The notes under the pieces are model-generated. The model was given only the letters and a program-made list of their open reading frames with translations. It had not been told where the DNA came from and did not search any database. Positions 50,431 to 61,159 of a stretch of 64,000 nucleotides of DNA are shown here, piece after piece (the stretch's first letter is position 1; every line of letters starts with the position of its first letter). The position numbers and the translations under genes are program-made. The DNA lies in contig NZ_CP056032.1 of the NCBI RefSeq assembly GCF_013375035.1, forward strand, positions 3,018,001-3,082,000. Direction: 5' to 3'. Source of the stretch: Spirosoma sp. KUDC1026. Lineage in GTDB: Bacteria > Bacteroidota > Bacteroidia > Cytophagales > Spirosomataceae.

Positions 50431-51744
50431 ATGCTCCTCAACCTGTTGCTGACCCTGTTGCTGGTCGGATTGAATGGTTTTTTTGTAGCGGCAGAATTTG
50501 CCATCGTTAAAGTACGCTCGTCTCAACTTGAACTAAAAGCCCAGGCCGGCAATGCATCCGCCAAACTGGCTACCAATATGGTATCGAATCTGGATGGGTA
50601 TCTGGCGGCTACGCAGTTCGGTATTACGCTGGCCAGTCTGGGGCTGGGCTGGATTGGCGAACCCGTTGTTTCTCAGATCCTGATTGCTGGTTTTGAACTG
50701 GCGGGCTTATCACTGAGGCCCGAGCTGGCGCACCAGATTGCTCTGCCCGTCGCCTTTGCGCTCATTACCGTATTACACATCGTCTTTGGCGAGCTGGCCC
50801 CCAAATCGCTGGCCATCCAGCGTTCTGAAACCACAACCCTGCTGGTGGCCTACCCACTTCAGGGCTTCTACGTAATATTTCGCCCGTTTATCTGGCTGCT
50901 TAACGGCGTAGCCGGTCTGGTCCTGAAAGGTTTTGGTATCGAAGCCAGCCACGGCAATGAGGTCCACAGCCCCGACGAACTGAAATTTCTGGTGCATCAG
51001 AGCCAGGAGGAAGCCGACACCTCGAACGACAACACCCAGACGGACGATCTGACCATTGTTGAAAAAGCCTTTGATTTTTCGTCGCGTACCGTCCGGCAGA
51101 TCATGACGCCCCGGACCAATATTTTTGGGGTTGACGCCAGCAAATTCAACGAAGACACGCTGGAACTGATCCTGTCCGAGAACTACTCCCGGATTCTATG
51201 CTACGAGGATGACCTCGACCACGTTCTGGGTATTATTCACCTGCGCGAACTGCTGGTGTGGCTGCGGAAAAACCCGTCGGTCGACCTGCACCAGCTTATC
51301 CGCCCCGCGCTGATCGTGCCCGAAACCAAACGCATCCGGGTGCTGCTGCGCGATTTCCAGCAGCAGCGGAAACACGTAGCCATCGTTGTCAACGAATACG
51401 GCGGCACCGAAGGACTGGTGACGATGGAAGATATTCTGGAAGAGCTTGTGGGCGAAATTCAGGATGAGTCGGATGATGAACGGCCTATGGTGGAGCAGGT
51501 CAGCGACCGTACCTACGCCGTACTAGCCGGGCAGTCGCTTGACGATATGAACCCGTTGCTGCCCCACCCGGTACAGAAGCGCGGCAACTACGAAACGCTA
51601 GCGGGGCTACTGCTGGACCGCTTTGGCCGCCTGCCCGAAGTCGGCGAAAAAACCGTCATCGACGAATACGAAGCGACGATTCTGGCAAAAAACGGGAACT
51701 CCATCGAGCGGGTCGAACTACTGGACGTATCGGAAGAAGACTAA
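50431..51744 (+). CDS. Hemolysin-family (CNNM/CorC-like) DUF21-CBS membrane protein
   Basis: The 437-aa protein has the DUF21 membrane domain (three to four helices to about residue 190: [35 protein letters not shown]). Two CBS repeats follow (about 215-345: [45 protein letters not shown]), then a C-terminal CorC_HlyC domain. Members are linked to Mg2+ or Co2+ handling. The name hemolysin is historical. Confidence 0.9.
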   Translation: MLLNLLLTLLLVGLNGFFVAAEFAIVKVRSSQLELKAQAGNASAKLATNMVSNLDGYLAATQFGITLASLGLGWIGEPVVSQILIAGFELAGLSLRPELAHQIALPVAFALITVLHIVFGELAPKSLAIQRSETTTLLVAYPLQGFYVIFRPFIWLLNGVAGLVLKGFGIEASHGNEVHSPDELKFLVHQSQEEADTSNDNTQTDDLTIVEKAFDFSSRTVRQIMTPRTNIFGVDASKFNEDTLELILSENYSRILCYEDDLDHVLGIIHLRELLVWLRKNPSVDLHQLIRPALIVPETKRIRVLLRDFQQQRKHVAIVVNEYGGTEGLVTMEDILEELVGEIQDESDDERPMVEQVSDRTYAVLAGQSLDDMNPLLPHPVQKRGNYETLAGLLLDRFGRLPEVGEKTVIDEYEATILAKNGNSIERVELLDVSEED

Positions 51745-51929
51745 GAAAAGCAGACAGATCTGGGGCAGGCCGTTCGGTTTATCGAAGGGGGAGAAGGCGT
51801 AATCCTGAGCCACTTTTGTCAAAAAAATTAATCTTATTCGGCTGGAAAGAGTTACTATATATATGGATCATCCCACTGGATGGCCCGTACGATTTAGTTT
51901 CTTTTGCTAACATTAGAATCGCCCGTGCT

Positions 51930-53981
51930 ATGGCTGATAAGTCTGTCAATCTTGACGAGTTAAGTATCAATACCATCCGGTTATTATCTGTTGACCAGGT
52001 TCAGAAAGCTAATTCCGGTCACCCTGGCTTACCACTGGGTGCTGCGCCCATGGCCTACGTACTCTGGTCCCGTTTTCTCCGCTTTAATCCCAAAGATCCA
52101 CATTGGCCCGATCGCGACCGGTTTGTCCTGTCGGCGGGTCATGGGTCGGCCCTACTGTATAGCCTGTTGCATCTCTACGGCTACGATCTGCCGCTGGAAG
52201 AGCTGAAGAACTTCCGGCAGTTCGAATCCAAAACGCCGGGTCACCCCGAATCTAACCTGACGCCGGGTGTTGAAGTAACGACCGGACCACTGGGGCAGGG
52301 GTTTGCCAACGGGGTGGGTATGGCTATGACCGAAGCGTTCTTGGCGGCTACCTATAACCAGGACGACCACAAACTGGTCGATCACTACACGTATTCGATC
52401 GTCAGTGACGGTGACCTGATGGAAGGGATTGCTTCCGAAGCGGCTTCCCTGGCGGGGCACCTCAAACTGGGTAAACTGATCTACCTATACGACGATAACC
52501 TGATCTCGCTCGACGGCCCGACGAATCTGGCCTTTACTGAAGACCGGATGCAGCGCTTCGATGCCTACGGCTGGCACACCCAAACGGTGGAGGATGGCAA
52601 CGATATAGACGCCATTGAAGCGGCCATCAAAGCCGCCCAATCGGAAACCGAACGGCCGTCTATCATTGCAGTACGTACTATCATTGGCTACGGTAGCCCG
52701 AAAGAAGGTACCAGCAAAGTACATGGTAGCCCACTGGGCGAAGAAGACACCAAAAAGGTAAAAGAGTTTTTTGGGTTTGATCCCGAAAAATCGTTCGTTA
52801 TTCCGGACGAAGTCAGGGATTATCTGCTGCAGGCCGGTCAGAAAGGGGCTGATTTGCAGGCCGACTGGACTAAACGATTTGAAGCATATAAGGCCGCTTT
52901 CCCAGATAAAGGAAGTCTGTTTGCCACCTCATTCGAGCATAAGCTACCCGAAGGATGGGATGACGACCTGCCCGTTTTCGACGCCAATGGCGACCCGCTG
53001 GCTACACGGCAGGCATCGGGCAAAGCACTCGAAGCGCTTAAAAAAACAGTACCGTTCCTGTTCGGCGGCTCTGCCGATCTGGCTTCGTCCAATGACATGC
53101 CGACTAAAGGTGATGTCAGCTTTCAGCCTGGTCATTACGACCACTCGAATATCTGGTTCGGCGTGCGTGAACACGCGATGGGCGCTGCCCTGAACGGCAT
53201 GGCCCAGCACGGCGGGGTGCATCCGTACGGTGGTACGTTCCTGAACTTCTCCGATTACATGCGGGGCGCTATCCGACTTACGGCGCTGGCTGAATCGGCT
53301 GTTACGTTTGTGTTTACCCACGACAGCATCGGCCTGGGCGAAGATGGCCCAACGCACCAGCCCGTCGAGCAGGTGGTTTCGTTACGAACTATTCCAAATA
53401 TTATCGTTATTCGTCCCGCCGATGCCAACGAAACCGTTGAAGCCTGGCGTGTAGCAATGACCCAACCGAAAACCCCCGTATTGTTGATATTGAGTCGGCA
53501 GAAATTGCCAATTCTGGATCAGAAAAAATACGGTTCAGCCCGAAAGGGTGTCGAGCGGGGGGCGTATATCCTGAACGAAGCCGAGGGGGGAAAACCTGAA
53601 TTGATTCTGATCGGTACCGGTTCGGAGGTGTCGCTGGTGATGAAGGCGCAGGAAGAACTGCAGAAGCAGGGCATCCCGACGCGGGTGGTCAGCATGCCAT
53701 CCTGGGAACTGTTCGAGAAACAGGACCAGGCGTATCATCATGAGGTACTACCCCCAACGGTCAGAAAGCGGCTGGCCGTTGAAGCGGGTTCACCGATCGG
53801 CTGGCATAAGTACGTCACCGACGAAGGAACGACTATCAGCATGAACCGCTTTGGTTTGTCGGCCCCCGGCGAGGAGGTTATGGCCTATTTCGGCTTTACT
53901 GTGGATAACGTCGTGAAGGTGGCGCACACGATTTTGCAGGAGCAGCCAGCCGGAATTGAAAAGAAAGAAGTACTCTCGTAA
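51930..53981 (+). CDS. tkt: Transketolase
   Basis: From ATG 51930 the protein is 683 aa. Three domains are visible: the TPP-binding N-terminal part ([54 protein letters not shown]), the pyrimidine-binding part ([37 protein letters not shown]) and a C-terminal domain. It moves two-carbon units between sugar phosphates. An extra 38 codons upstream (to 51816) do not resemble the family. It is followed by transaldolase and 6-phosphogluconate dehydrogenase on the same strand. Confidence 0.95.
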   Translation: MADKSVNLDELSINTIRLLSVDQVQKANSGHPGLPLGAAPMAYVLWSRFLRFNPKDPHWPDRDRFVLSAGHGSALLYSLLHLYGYDLPLEELKNFRQFESKTPGHPESNLTPGVEVTTGPLGQGFANGVGMAMTEAFLAATYNQDDHKLVDHYTYSIVSDGDLMEGIASEAASLAGHLKLGKLIYLYDDNLISLDGPTNLAFTEDRMQRFDAYGWHTQTVEDGNDIDAIEAAIKAAQSETERPSIIAVRTIIGYGSPKEGTSKVHGSPLGEEDTKKVKEFFGFDPEKSFVIPDEVRDYLLQAGQKGADLQADWTKRFEAYKAAFPDKGSLFATSFEHKLPEGWDDDLPVFDANGDPLATRQASGKALEALKKTVPFLFGGSADLASSNDMPTKGDVSFQPGHYDHSNIWFGVREHAMGAALNGMAQHGGVHPYGGTFLNFSDYMRGAIRLTALAESAVTFVFTHDSIGLGEDGPTHQPVEQVVSLRTIPNIIVIRPADANETVEAWRVAMTQPKTPVLLILSRQKLPILDQKKYGSARKGVERGAYILNEAEGGKPELILIGTGSEVSLVMKAQEELQKQGIPTRVVSMPSWELFEKQDQAYHHEVLPPTVRKRLAVEAGSPIGWHKYVTDEGTTISMNRFGLSAPGEEVMAYFGFTVDNVVKVAHTILQEQPAGIEKKEVLS

Positions 53982-54034
53982 GAGTCATTTATGCCCGGTA
54001 ATGGGCTCAGTCTAACATTAACCTAGTTATAAAC

Positions 54035-55144
54035 ATGGCAACGAGTAACGTAAAGAAGATTCACGATTTTGACCAGAGCATCTGGCTGGATTTCATTGAC
54101 CGGAAAATCATGGATTCCGGCGACCTGCAGAAACTGATCGATGAGGACGGCGTACGGGGTGTAACCTCGAATCCGGCCATTTTCGAGAAAGCAATCAGCA
54201 GCAGCTCGGATTACGACGCCGACATCAAGGAACTGGCGCAGCAGGGTAAAAGCAACGAAGATATTTTTTACGGACTGGCCATCAGCGATATTCAGCGGGC
54301 TGCCGACATGTTCAAACCCGTGTATGAAGAAGAAGTACGCGGGGCCGATGGATACATCAGCCTGGAGGTGTCACCGCACCTGGCGCGCGATACCGAAGGC
54401 ACCGTTAAACAGGCGCGTGAACTGTGGAAAGCCGTTGGCCGGGAGAACGTCATGATCAAGATTCCGGGAACGGTTGAAGGACTGGCGGCTATCCGGACCT
54501 GCATCAGCGAAGGCATCAACGTGAATGTAACCCTGCTGTTCGGACTGGAACGTTACGAAGCCGTAACCGATGCTTACATCTCCGGACTGGAAGATCGGGC
54601 CGCCAAGGGCGAGTCGGTTGATGGAATTGCTTCCGTTGCCAGCTTTTTCCTGAGCCGGATCGACGTACTGGTTGATCCCCAGCTGGACGAAAAAGGACTG
54701 GGCGAGCTGAAAGGCGAAGTCGCCATTGCTCTGGCCCGGAAAGCGTACGAAATCTACCAGCGCGTATTCAGCAGCGATCGCTTCAAAAAGCTGGAAGAAA
54801 AAGGGGCTACCCCCCAGCGGGTACTTTGGGCCAGCACCAGCAGTAAGAACCCCGCGTTCTCGGACGTGAAATACGTGGAAGCGCTGATCGGTCCGAAGAC
54901 GGTGAATACCGTACCGATGGAAACGCTGGAAGCCTATCGCGATCACGGTCAACCTGCGGATCGGTTGGCGGCCGGCATCCCGGAAGCAACGGACGTGCTG
55001 AAAAAAGCTGAAGCGGCTGGTATTGATCTGGAAGGCGTTAGTCAGCAGCTGGAAGACGAAGGCATTGAGAAATTCAATAAGCCGTACGACAAACTGCTGG
55101 CGGCTATCGACGAGCAGAAACAAAAGGCCCTTCAGACGGTCTAA
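54035..55144 (+). CDS. tal: Transaldolase
   Basis: The 369-aa protein starts NVKKIHDFDQSIWLDFIDRK and has DGVRGVTSNPAIFEKAI, VSPHLARDTEGTVKQARELW and the Schiff-base lysine in ENVMIKIPGTVEGL (about K145). SGLEDRAAKG and VLWASTSSKNP follow. It is the longer transaldolase type used with oxidative pentose-phosphate enzymes. It starts 53 bp after transketolase and probably shares its transcript. Confidence 0.95.
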   Translation: MATSNVKKIHDFDQSIWLDFIDRKIMDSGDLQKLIDEDGVRGVTSNPAIFEKAISSSSDYDADIKELAQQGKSNEDIFYGLAISDIQRAADMFKPVYEEEVRGADGYISLEVSPHLARDTEGTVKQARELWKAVGRENVMIKIPGTVEGLAAIRTCISEGINVNVTLLFGLERYEAVTDAYISGLEDRAAKGESVDGIASVASFFLSRIDVLVDPQLDEKGLGELKGEVAIALARKAYEIYQRVFSSDRFKKLEEKGATPQRVLWASTSSKNPAFSDVKYVEALIGPKTVNTVPMETLEAYRDHGQPADRLAAGIPEATDVLKKAEAAGIDLEGVSQQLEDEGIEKFNKPYDKLLAAIDEQKQKALQTV

Positions 55145-55254
55145 TTCTAGTAATCAGCCGGTTCTGTCCACCGTCAGTACATTCCGTTGTGGGTGTAAGG
55201 CTGGGGGCAAACCGGCTGGTTCATTTCCACCTCTTAGCATTACCTATTTTCACA

Positions 55255-56691
55255 ATGACTTCTCAAGCAGAACAGCAGGCTGTTTTCGGCATGATCGGGC
55301 TCGGTACCATGGGGCGCAACCTATTGCTGAACATGGCCGAACATGGCTTTCCCGTAGTGGGGTATGATATCAACCCCAAACAGATCGAAACGCTGGAAAA
55401 CGACGGGGCCGGAACGCCCGTAAAAGGCTTTACGAGCCTGCCCGATATGGTTAAAGCCCTGAAACCACCCCGGGCAATCATGATGCTGGTTCCCGCGGGT
55501 AAACCCGTTGATGACGTGATCGATACGCTCACGCCCTTGCTCGAACCAGGCGACATTATTATTGACGGTGGAAACTCCCACTTCACGGATACCGTCGTTC
55601 GCGACAAAAATCTGGATCAGAAAGGATTTCACTTCTTCGGGATGGGGATTTCCGGTGGCGAAGAAGGCGCGCGGAAGGGTCCCAGCATGATGCCGGGGGG
55701 CGATAAAGAAGCTTATCAGTCGATGAAGCCCATCTTTGAGGCCATTGCCGCGAAAGTAGACGGGACTCCCTGCGTAACGTACATCGGACCGGGGGCTGCC
55801 GGGCACTTCGTAAAGATGGTGCACAACGGGATCGAATACGGCCAAATGCAGCTGATTGCCGAAACCTATGAGATTCTGCGGAAGGGCCTGAAACTGGAAA
55901 GCGACGAAATCCATCAGCTGTTTGCCAAATGGAATGAAGGCCGGTTGCAGTCGTTCCTGATCGAAGTAACACGGGATATTTTCGCCTACAAAGAACCGGG
56001 CAGCGATCATCTGCTGCTGGACGATATTAAAGACCAGGCGCGGGCCAAAGGAACGGGTAAATGGACATCGCAGGTGGCTATGGACCTGCAAACGCCGATC
56101 ACAGTGATCGATACGGCCGTGTCAATGCGGGACCTGTCGAAATACAAAACGTTACGTACCAAGGCCGCCGAACTGTACGGCGACGAGTACCCAACGCTGG
56201 ACGTTGATAAGGAAGCCTTCCTGGAGAGTTTGGAAGAAGCACTGTATTTCAGCATGATCATGTCCTACGCGCAGGGCATGCACCTGCTCTACCAGGCATC
56301 GATTGCGTACGAATACGAGCTGGATCTGGCCAGCATTGCTACGATCTGGCGCGGGGGCTGTATCATCCGGGCCGCCTTCCTGGAGGACATTCGTAAAGCC
56401 TACGACACTAATCCGAAGCTGGAACACCTGCTGATGGATCCCGCCGTGAGCGAGATCGTGAAAGCGGGTATCGGCGATGTACGTACGGTTGTTGGTGCCG
56501 CCGTTACGTCGGGTATTGCCATGCCAGCCTTTGCATCCGCCCTGTCATATTTCGACGCGTTCCGGAGCGAAAACATGCCGTCGAACCTGATTCAGGCACA
56601 GCGTGATTACTTTGGCGCGCATACCTATGAACTGATCGGCAAGGAAGGCGTTTTCCATACCCACTGGACTGCCATGCCAGGCAAGCCATAA
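55255..56691 (+). CDS. gnd: 6-Phosphogluconate dehydrogenase, decarboxylating
   Basis: From ATG 55255 the protein is 478 aa. The NADP fold opens with FGMIGLGTMGRNLLLNMAEHG; the substrate site follows (GMGISGGEEGARKGPSMMPGG), then GAAGHFVKMVHNGIEYGQMQ with the catalytic Lys, and an all-helical C-terminal half (YAQGMHLLYQASI). It oxidises 6-phosphogluconate to ribulose 5-phosphate. Length is normal. With tkt and tal it gives a compact pentose-phosphate set. Confidence 0.95.
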   Translation: MTSQAEQQAVFGMIGLGTMGRNLLLNMAEHGFPVVGYDINPKQIETLENDGAGTPVKGFTSLPDMVKALKPPRAIMMLVPAGKPVDDVIDTLTPLLEPGDIIIDGGNSHFTDTVVRDKNLDQKGFHFFGMGISGGEEGARKGPSMMPGGDKEAYQSMKPIFEAIAAKVDGTPCVTYIGPGAAGHFVKMVHNGIEYGQMQLIAETYEILRKGLKLESDEIHQLFAKWNEGRLQSFLIEVTRDIFAYKEPGSDHLLLDDIKDQARAKGTGKWTSQVAMDLQTPITVIDTAVSMRDLSKYKTLRTKAAELYGDEYPTLDVDKEAFLESLEEALYFSMIMSYAQGMHLLYQASIAYEYELDLASIATIWRGGCIIRAAFLEDIRKAYDTNPKLEHLLMDPAVSEIVKAGIGDVRTVVGAAVTSGIAMPAFASALSYFDAFRSENMPSNLIQAQRDYFGAHTYELIGKEGVFHTHWTAMPGKP

Positions 56692-56714
56692 ACTCAGTGA
56701 GTTAGCCTAAAACC

Positions 56715-56764
56715 ATCGGTCGCGGTCCGGTCATATGCCGGACTGTCGACCGATTTCTTTTTTA
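56715..56764 (+). terminator. Rho-independent terminator after gnd
   Basis: ATCGGTCG...GTCCGG pairs with CCGGAC...CGACCGAT in a long stem, followed by TTCTTTTTT, about 25 bp past the gnd stop. It closes the pentose-phosphate cluster. Confidence 0.88.
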
Positions 56765-56868
56765 TAAAGGCTGTTCCGGCGGTATATTGGGCCCTGATGC
56801 CGTGATTCAGCTGAAGGCTCGGCTCGTCCAGCAGTTATCTAATTAGTTGTCACAACGAAGTTGTTTTC

Positions 56869-58284
56869 ATGATTTCCCGTCGAACATTCATTCAGCAGTC
56901 TGCCCTTGCTACGGCGGCTGTCATGACCGGACCTACCCTGCAGGTGCAGGCCGATTTCCCCGTTGTCCGTATTCCCGAGAAGGACCGGAATTTTAAAAGC
57001 CAGGCCGTCGAGAGCACCATCAAAACCATACAATCCAGCGTTGGCAATAAAGAACTGGCCTGGTTGTTTGGCAACTGCTTCCCCAATACGCTGGATACTA
57101 CGGTCGATTACCAGCTGCTCAATAACAAACCCGATACGTACGTCATTACCGGCGATATTGACGCCATGTGGCTGCGCGATTCAACCGCGCAGGTCTGGCC
57201 GTACCTGCCCCTGACGGCATCCGATAAACCCCTGCAGCAGCTTATTGCGGGTGTGATCAACCGGCAGGCAAACTGCATTCGCAAAGACCCGTACGCCAAC
57301 GCCTTTTATAAGGACAATACCAAAGAAGGGGAGTGGAAAGACGACGTAACCGATATGAAGCCAGGCCTCCACGAACGCAAATGGGAAATCGACAGCCTGT
57401 GCTATCCCGTTCGGCTGGCCTATGGGTACTGGAAACGGACCGGTGACACAACGCCGTTCACCGCCGACTGGGCCGAGGCAATGGGCCTGATCGTGAAAAC
57501 CTTCCGGGAGCAGCAGCGCAAGAACGGTAAAGGCCCCTATAAATTCGAGCGCAAAACAACCTGGGCCACGGATGGTGTGCCGCTGGGGGGCTACGGCTAC
57601 CCTGCCAAGCCCAACGGACTGATCTGCTCCATGTTCCGCCCCAGCGACGACGCGACGATCTACCCCTACCTGGTGCCGTCCAACTTCTTCGCCGTGGTGT
57701 CGCTGCGGCAGATGGCCGAATTGCTGAAGGCAACCGGCCAGCAGAAAGCCGTGGCCGACGACGCGCTGAAACTGGCTGCCGAAGTGGAAACGGCTCTGCA
57801 GAAACACGCGGTCGTAACGCACCCGCAGTTCGGGAAAATCTACGCCTTTGAGGTGAATGGCTTCGGTAGTTATAACCTGATGGACGATGCCAACGTACCG
57901 AGTCTGCTGTCGTTGCCGTACCTGGGCGCCGTTAAAACCAGCGACCCGGTTTACCAGAACACCCGTAAATACGTCCTGAGCCAGGAAAACCCGTTCTTCT
58001 TCTCGGGTAGCGTAGGAGGAGGTATCGGCGGACCGCACACGGGGCTGGATATGATCTGGCACCTGGGCGTCATCATGCGCGGGCTCACCAGCACAAGCGA
58101 TGCCGAAATCAAAGAATGTCTGGCTTTACTGCAGCGGTCGCACGGGAACACGGGTTTTATGCATGAGTCGTTCCACAAAGACGATGCGACTAAGTTTACG
58201 CGGAAATGGTTTGCCTGGGCTAATACCCTCTTCGGCGAATTTATGCTGAAGACGTTCAACGAACGCAAAGCGCTGCTGGCGTAG
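56869..58284 (+). CDS. GH125 exo-alpha-1,6-mannosidase-type glycosidase (DUF1237)
   Basis: The 471-aa protein has a twin-arginine leader (MISRRTFIQQSALATAAVM). The family core follows: CFPNTLDTTVDY, then ITGDIDAMWLRDSTAQVWPYLPL, DVTDMKPGLHERKWEIDSLCYPVRLAY, and MFRPSDDATIYPYLVPSNFFA. GH125 enzymes remove alpha-1,6-linked mannose, with acid and base in the DIDAMWLRD and later regions. It should fold before export. Length is normal for the family. Confidence 0.92.
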   Translation: MISRRTFIQQSALATAAVMTGPTLQVQADFPVVRIPEKDRNFKSQAVESTIKTIQSSVGNKELAWLFGNCFPNTLDTTVDYQLLNNKPDTYVITGDIDAMWLRDSTAQVWPYLPLTASDKPLQQLIAGVINRQANCIRKDPYANAFYKDNTKEGEWKDDVTDMKPGLHERKWEIDSLCYPVRLAYGYWKRTGDTTPFTADWAEAMGLIVKTFREQQRKNGKGPYKFERKTTWATDGVPLGGYGYPAKPNGLICSMFRPSDDATIYPYLVPSNFFAVVSLRQMAELLKATGQQKAVADDALKLAAEVETALQKHAVVTHPQFGKIYAFEVNGFGSYNLMDDANVPSLLSLPYLGAVKTSDPVYQNTRKYVLSQENPFFFSGSVGGGIGGPHTGLDMIWHLGVIMRGLTSTSDAEIKECLALLQRSHGNTGFMHESFHKDDATKFTRKWFAWANTLFGEFMLKTFNERKALLA

Positions 58285-58324
58285 CCGATACGTACAAGCA
58301 ACCGGGAAATCGTTACGTTGCGGC

Positions 58325-58792
58325 TCAGTTGCCGGATAGCGTAGCGGTTTCCCACCAATGGGTGCGCAGCATCTGGAAACAGGTCGTTCAGTTCCGGGGA
58401 TCGATCGGCTTGGTAACGAATAACGTACTGCCGTAGCCGTACGAGTCCCTGATATCCTCGGCGGCTGTAGAGTGAGTGAAAGCAACGACGGGCAACTGAC
58501 AGAAAGCCGACTGTGGGTGCTTGATCTGCTGGAGCAGATGTCAGCCTGTCTGCCGGTCGGGCAGGCAAAGATCGAGCAGAACCAGCTTGGAAAGAAGGTT
58601 ACCCTTAGCCAGACAGCCGTTCAGATGAGTCATGACCTGCTCCTGAGTAGCCACCCGGACGGGCGTCACCTCGGGAAGCGCCCGCTGTATCTCCAGACGG
58701 ATTAACTGCCCGTAATCATCGGCGTCTTCGATAACCAACAGCTGGGCCTGGTGAAAATTTTGGCTACTGGCCGATCGCTGGGATGCGTTCAT
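58325..58792 (-). pseudogene. Response regulator (receiver) pseudogene with two in-frame TGA codons
   Basis: From ATG 58792 one frame covers a full 155-codon receiver: LLVIEDADDYGQLIR, KLVLLDLCLPDRQTG, then a TGA (58541-58543), HLLQQIKHPQSAFCQLPVVA, FTHSTAAEDI, LFVTKPIDPRN, a second TGA (58388-58390), and TTCFQMLRTHWWETATLSGN. Both TGA codons fall where this family has Trp (as in Y-Q-Q-W of the regulator at 4931), so each looks like a single TGG-to-TGA change. The frame is otherwise clean, so the loss is recent. Confidence 0.8.
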
Positions 58793-58988
58793 TCGGATTT
58801 GTTGGAATTCATACTGCCCAACTACTTATTATACAGGCATAGACCGATTAATAAATAAGTAGGATTCTTTATCTGGATCGCCCAACAAAAACGAAGAGCA
58901 ATCACTCATTACTACGCAAAAAGACGAAACGACGCTTAATTGGTTGTACAAGAGCTATACCACAACCGCTATTCACTGAACCGAACGT

Positions 58989-60266
58989 ATGAATGAACTA
59001 ACAATTCCTGCTGCGGCTTCTACCCCTGAACTAACTGTTTATCTATTCGCTCGTCGGGATGCTATATTAAGCAACTGGCGAAGTGCCTGCGAGACAGACG
59101 CTGGCATCCATACGGTGTCCACATTGTCGACGGAGGAGTTCAATGATCGGGTTCCGCTGCTCCTGAACATCCTGATTCAGCGCCTGCGTGGTGAAGATGA
59201 GGAAGCCGATCCAATCACGGTGGCTCGCGAACATGGGCTGCACCGCTGGCATAAAGGCTATATGCTGCTTGAACTCACCCAGGAGGTTGGTCATTTGAGT
59301 CAGACGCTGGCCGAAGAACTGGAAACGTACCGGGCGCTTTATCCTGATGCCAGTCCCAATGAACTGATGCGGGCTTATCAGGAGGTAATCTGGATCAGCA
59401 AAGAAACCGTTGAAGGAAGCGTGACGCAGTATGACGAATTGGCTACGGCAGCGGCTATGAGTCGGGCCAATACGTTACAGGCTGCGCTGGAACAGGTAAA
59501 TGAACTGGCTCGCCAACGGAGTAACCTGCTCAGAACGTCCAGCCACGATCTTCGGAGCAGCTTCAGCGTGATTCAGGGAGCTGCTTTTCAACTGGATATG
59601 GAAAACCAGAGCCAGGAAGAACGGGAAATGCTGATGGAAATGCTGAATCGCAACCTGACGAATGTGCAAAGTATGCTGCAGAGCCTGATGAGCCTGGCGC
59701 GTCTGGACGCCGGGCAGGATTTACCCGAAATCAGTGAATTTGATGTAGCAAAATTACTGCATGCGCTGGTAGACGGGGCTCAGGCACTCGCCACTGAGCG
59801 GGGACTGACGCTGCTGGCCGATGGGCCCGATGATATAATTGTGTCGAGCGATGCGGTCAAAGTTCAGCGGATAGTACAAAACCTGCTTTTGAACGCCCTG
59901 ACCTATACTGCATCCGGAATTGTGTCGGTTTCCTGGGTACGCGAAGATAAGTACCGCTGGATACTGAGCGTACAGGATTCGGGACCAGGGTTACCCGATG
60001 ATGTCGTTCAGAACGTGGCTGTCTTTCTGAAACCAACTCAGGATTCGACAAAATCGATGGATGGAGTACCTTCGGGCTTAAACCACACTAAACTACCAAC
60101 ACCCGAATCGCCCTCGGCAACGCCCCCTGCCCGGCGGGGCGAGGGTATTGGTCTGCACATTGTCAAGCGGCTATGTGAGCTGTTGGATGCGAATCTAGAT
60201 ATCGAGACCGGACCCGGTAAAGGAACGCTGGTGCGGGTTCGATTTTTAATCAACTACAAAAGCTAA
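58989..60266 (+). CDS. Cytoplasmic sensor histidine kinase with RsbRD-like N-terminus
   Basis: The 425-aa protein has no membrane segment. Residues about 15-150 resemble the RsbRD N-terminal sensor fold (LFARRDAILSNWRSACETDAG). The H-box has H186 (TSSHDLRSSFSVIQG), followed by a HATPase domain with N-box VQRIVQNLLLNALTYT, DSGPGLPD and GEGIGLHIVKRLCELL. A proline-rich insertion of about 35 residues separates the last two boxes. It lies next to, and divergent from, the receiver pseudogene, so the kinase may have lost its partner. Confidence 0.88.
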   Translation: MNELTIPAAASTPELTVYLFARRDAILSNWRSACETDAGIHTVSTLSTEEFNDRVPLLLNILIQRLRGEDEEADPITVAREHGLHRWHKGYMLLELTQEVGHLSQTLAEELETYRALYPDASPNELMRAYQEVIWISKETVEGSVTQYDELATAAAMSRANTLQAALEQVNELARQRSNLLRTSSHDLRSSFSVIQGAAFQLDMENQSQEEREMLMEMLNRNLTNVQSMLQSLMSLARLDAGQDLPEISEFDVAKLLHALVDGAQALATERGLTLLADGPDDIIVSSDAVKVQRIVQNLLLNALTYTASGIVSVSWVREDKYRWILSVQDSGPGLPDDVVQNVAVFLKPTQDSTKSMDGVPSGLNHTKLPTPESPSATPPARRGEGIGLHIVKRLCELLDANLDIETGPGKGTLVRVRFLINYKS

Positions 60267-60302
60267 ACCACTGGTCGAACGATCAGTTCCAGCCAGTCGG
60301 TC

Positions 60303-61151
60303 TTACCGGCTGGCTTTTGATTTGTTACGACTCCCCAGCCACAGCAGGGCGCCGATAATAAGCTTATCCTGATCGGGGTTGCCGAACGTAAACGACAATT
60401 CCCGGTTGGTGCCGTTGTCATAGTCAATGTCGTTGTGGCCCATGTTCACGTAAAGCATACGGTAGTTCTTGTTCGTCCACACGACTGGATAGTATCCGCT
60501 ATGCCAGATTTCGTGCGGTTTGGGACCGGTACCCAGCGGATAGCTGCTGGAGTCAATGGAAATTAGAATATCAATATCCGGATTCTGACGTAAATCCTTT
60601 TCCCAGCGGTACCACTCGTTGGGTGAGGCTTTAAACGTAGCAGGCAACTGCTTCGTGGCCGGGTGCTTCCGGTCTTCGACCCGCAGCCTGGCGGAGGTAG
60701 GCCGCCAGGTGTTGCTCTTGTAAGCACCGGCGCCCAGGAACTCATTGTGATACCAGTTCCAGTTCTGCGGGTAGGTCGATGGCGTGAGCGCGAAGGCGGC
60801 AAAATGAAACCCCAGCCAGCCCCCGCCGTTTTTCATGTACTGCTCAAAAGCTGCCCGCTGGGCCGGAGCTTCGGGACGCGTATCCAGAAAAACGACGACC
60901 TGGTAATTGCGCAGAAAATCGGAATTCAATTTCGTCCAGTCGCTGGTAGAATCGTAAGCGAACTGGTACCTGGCGGCCATTTTCGGGAACCAGCGGTTAG
61001 CTTCGTGCACAAAACTGATATGCGCCCTGTCATTTCGGGCCGTGTAAAACGCGATCACCCTGAATCGGGATGGGGTTTTCTGCGCCCAGGATTGGTGCGT
61101 CAGACAAAACAGAAACAAAGCAAGAAGGGCGTGCACGAAGCGAGGCAGCAT
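60303..61151 (-). CDS. ThuA-like domain secreted protein
   Basis: The 282-aa protein has a signal peptide (ALLALFLFCLTHQSWAQ). A ThuA/glutamine-amidotransferase-like fold follows: RVIAFYTARNDRAHISFVHEANRWF, VVVFLDTRPEAPAQRAAFEQYMKNGGGWLGFHFAAF, then KPHEIWHSGYYPVVWTNKNYRMLYVNMGHND. ThuA-type proteins are linked with sugar metabolism in several groups; the biochemical role is unclear. Confidence 0.85.
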   Translation of the reverse strand: MLPRFVHALLALFLFCLTHQSWAQKTPSRFRVIAFYTARNDRAHISFVHEANRWFPKMAARYQFAYDSTSDWTKLNSDFLRNYQVVVFLDTRPEAPAQRAAFEQYMKNGGGWLGFHFAAFALTPSTYPQNWNWYHNEFLGAGAYKSNTWRPTSARLRVEDRKHPATKQLPATFKASPNEWYRWEKDLRQNPDIDILISIDSSSYPLGTGPKPHEIWHSGYYPVVWTNKNYRMLYVNMGHNDIDYDNGTNRELSFTFGNPDQDKLIIGALLWLGSRNKSKASR

Positions 61152-61159
61152 AGAACGAA

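Noticed and set aside
58388..58543. TGA recoding as Trp or selenocysteine
   Set aside because: No other gene in the window uses in-frame TGA and there is no Sec-type context; simple nonsense mutation is more likely.
57951..58568. 205-aa minus-strand ORF across the GH125 3' end
   Set aside because: Off-frame reading over the receiver pseudogene and antisense to GH125; the pseudogene frame carries the real motifs.
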